From the NCBI GenBank assembly GCA_964431965.1, contig CAYSLU010000157.1, positions 1-5,839 on the forward strand: a DNA stretch of 5,839 nucleotides, in the 5' to 3' direction. Shown here in pieces: positions 5,591-5,839 of the stretch. Below the pieces are notes generated by a model. That model was not told the DNA's origin. It worked only from the letters and a program-made list of their open reading frames with translations, and did no database searches. Made by a program: the position numbers and the translations under genes. Source of the DNA: CAYSLU01 sp964431965 (GTDB lineage Bacteria; Verrucomicrobiota; Kiritimatiellia; CAIKKV01; CAYSLU01). How positions within the stretch are numbered: position 1 is the stretch's first letter; each line of letters starts with the position of its first letter.

Positions 5591-5839
5591 TCAGGGGATT
5601 GCGGTCCTCGTCAGGAAGCGACGGACGGCGCCGGTCCATTCGGCCGGGAAGCGGGATGCGTAGGACTCGTGGCCGGCGGCCGGAAACGCCACGAACTGAG
5701 CGGGGCCGGGAGCAGCAGCGCACACGCGCCGGCCCTCTTCGATCCGGGCCCTCGGGTCCTCGGTGCCGTGCATGAAGAGGCTCGGACACGTTAGAGCCGT
5801 GGCCCAGGCGACCGGTTCGAGCGTGAAGCCGTTGAACCC
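5591..5839 (-). CDS. Alpha/beta hydrolase, C-terminal fragment (5' end beyond the window)
   Basis: The frame is open from the right edge and ends with TGA at 5593-5591, giving the last 82 residues of a larger protein. The fragment reads 'GFNGFTLEPVAWATALTCPSLFMHGTEDPRARIEEG' and later 'FPAAGHESYASRFPAEW'. 'HGTEDPRA' carries the usual acidic residue of the catalytic triad, on the loop after a beta strand ('PSLFMHG'). 'AGHES' carries the catalytic histidine. This pairing and spacing are typical of serine alpha/beta hydrolases of the dienelactone hydrolase/esterase/acyl-transfer type. The nucleophile elbow (G-x-S-x-G) would lie outside the window, so the substrate cannot be predicted. The methionine in 'FMHG' is internal, not the start. 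It shares strand with the ASKHA gene but lies 357 bases upstream, so operon membership is uncertain. Confidence 0.82.
   Translation of the reverse strand, partial: GFNGFTLEPVAWATALTCPSLFMHGTEDPRARIEEGRRVCAAAPGPAQFVAFPAAGHESYASRFPAEWTGAVRRFLTRTAIP

Noticed and set aside
5502..5663. A 53-codon plus-strand frame preceded by AAGGAGG at 5485-5491
   Set aside because: The ribosome site is a good match but ten bases from the ATG. The peptide is Arg/Ala/Ser-rich with no recognisable fold and overlaps the hydrolase gene antisense by 73 bases. Probably coincidence, though weakly possible.
5409..5789. A 126-codon minus-strand frame overlapping the hydrolase fragment
   Set aside because: Arg/Pro-rich. 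The other minus-strand frame contains the hydrolase motifs 'HGTEDPRA' and 'AGHES', so this one is a shadow.
1..5839. CRISPR array, tRNA, rRNA or transposase
   Set aside because: No regularly spaced direct repeats, no tRNA or rRNA signatures and no DDE, HUH or recombinase motifs were seen on either strand by reading.

Overview
This GC-rich window carries two complete secreted-protein genes, one complete cytoplasmic redox gene, a toxin gene at the left edge, a hydrolase fragment at the right edge, and a 547-base gene-free block crowded with inverted repeats. The organism is not identified by any marker gene. The large secreted subtilase followed by an acidic 'DxDGDxxPDWWE ... DPDGDGFTTRQEYAANTDP' hinge, and the corrinoid-type ASKHA ATPase, suggest a bacterium of the PVC superphylum (Kiritimatiellota, Lentisphaerota, Verrucomicrobiota or Planctomycetota). 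This is an inference from protein style, not proof.

Layout. Positions 3-446 (+) encode a PIN-domain VapC-type ribonuclease toxin whose antitoxin would lie to the left of the window. Positions 510-701 (+) encode a small exported, lysine-rich helical protein with a clear ribosome binding site. Positions 832-2820 (+) encode a secreted S8 protease resembling bacillopeptidase F, with all catalytic residues, a calcium-binding-type hinge and a C-terminal beta-type domain. Positions 3368-5233 (-) encode a 2Fe-2S ferredoxin/ASKHA protein of the RACo family, an ATP-dependent reductive activator of corrinoid proteins. Positions 5591-5839 (-) are the C-terminal end of an alpha/beta hydrolase that continues beyond the right edge.

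The protease and the ASKHA gene converge on 2821-3367. That block contains a 162-base imperfect palindrome with about 55 pairable positions (2910-3071), several shorter hairpins and a perfect 12-base palindrome (3118-3129). It ends with a second inverted repeat (3223-3336) whose arms each fold into small hairpins, in the manner of dispersed MITE- or REP-like elements. This block is the least explained part of the window.

The genes do not form one pathway: toxin, exported proteins, corrinoid activator and hydrolase look like independent units. I see no CRISPR array, tRNA, rRNA, transposase or clear defence system. I did not find a convincing new multi-gene system; the structured convergent intergenic region is the best candidate for follow-up.
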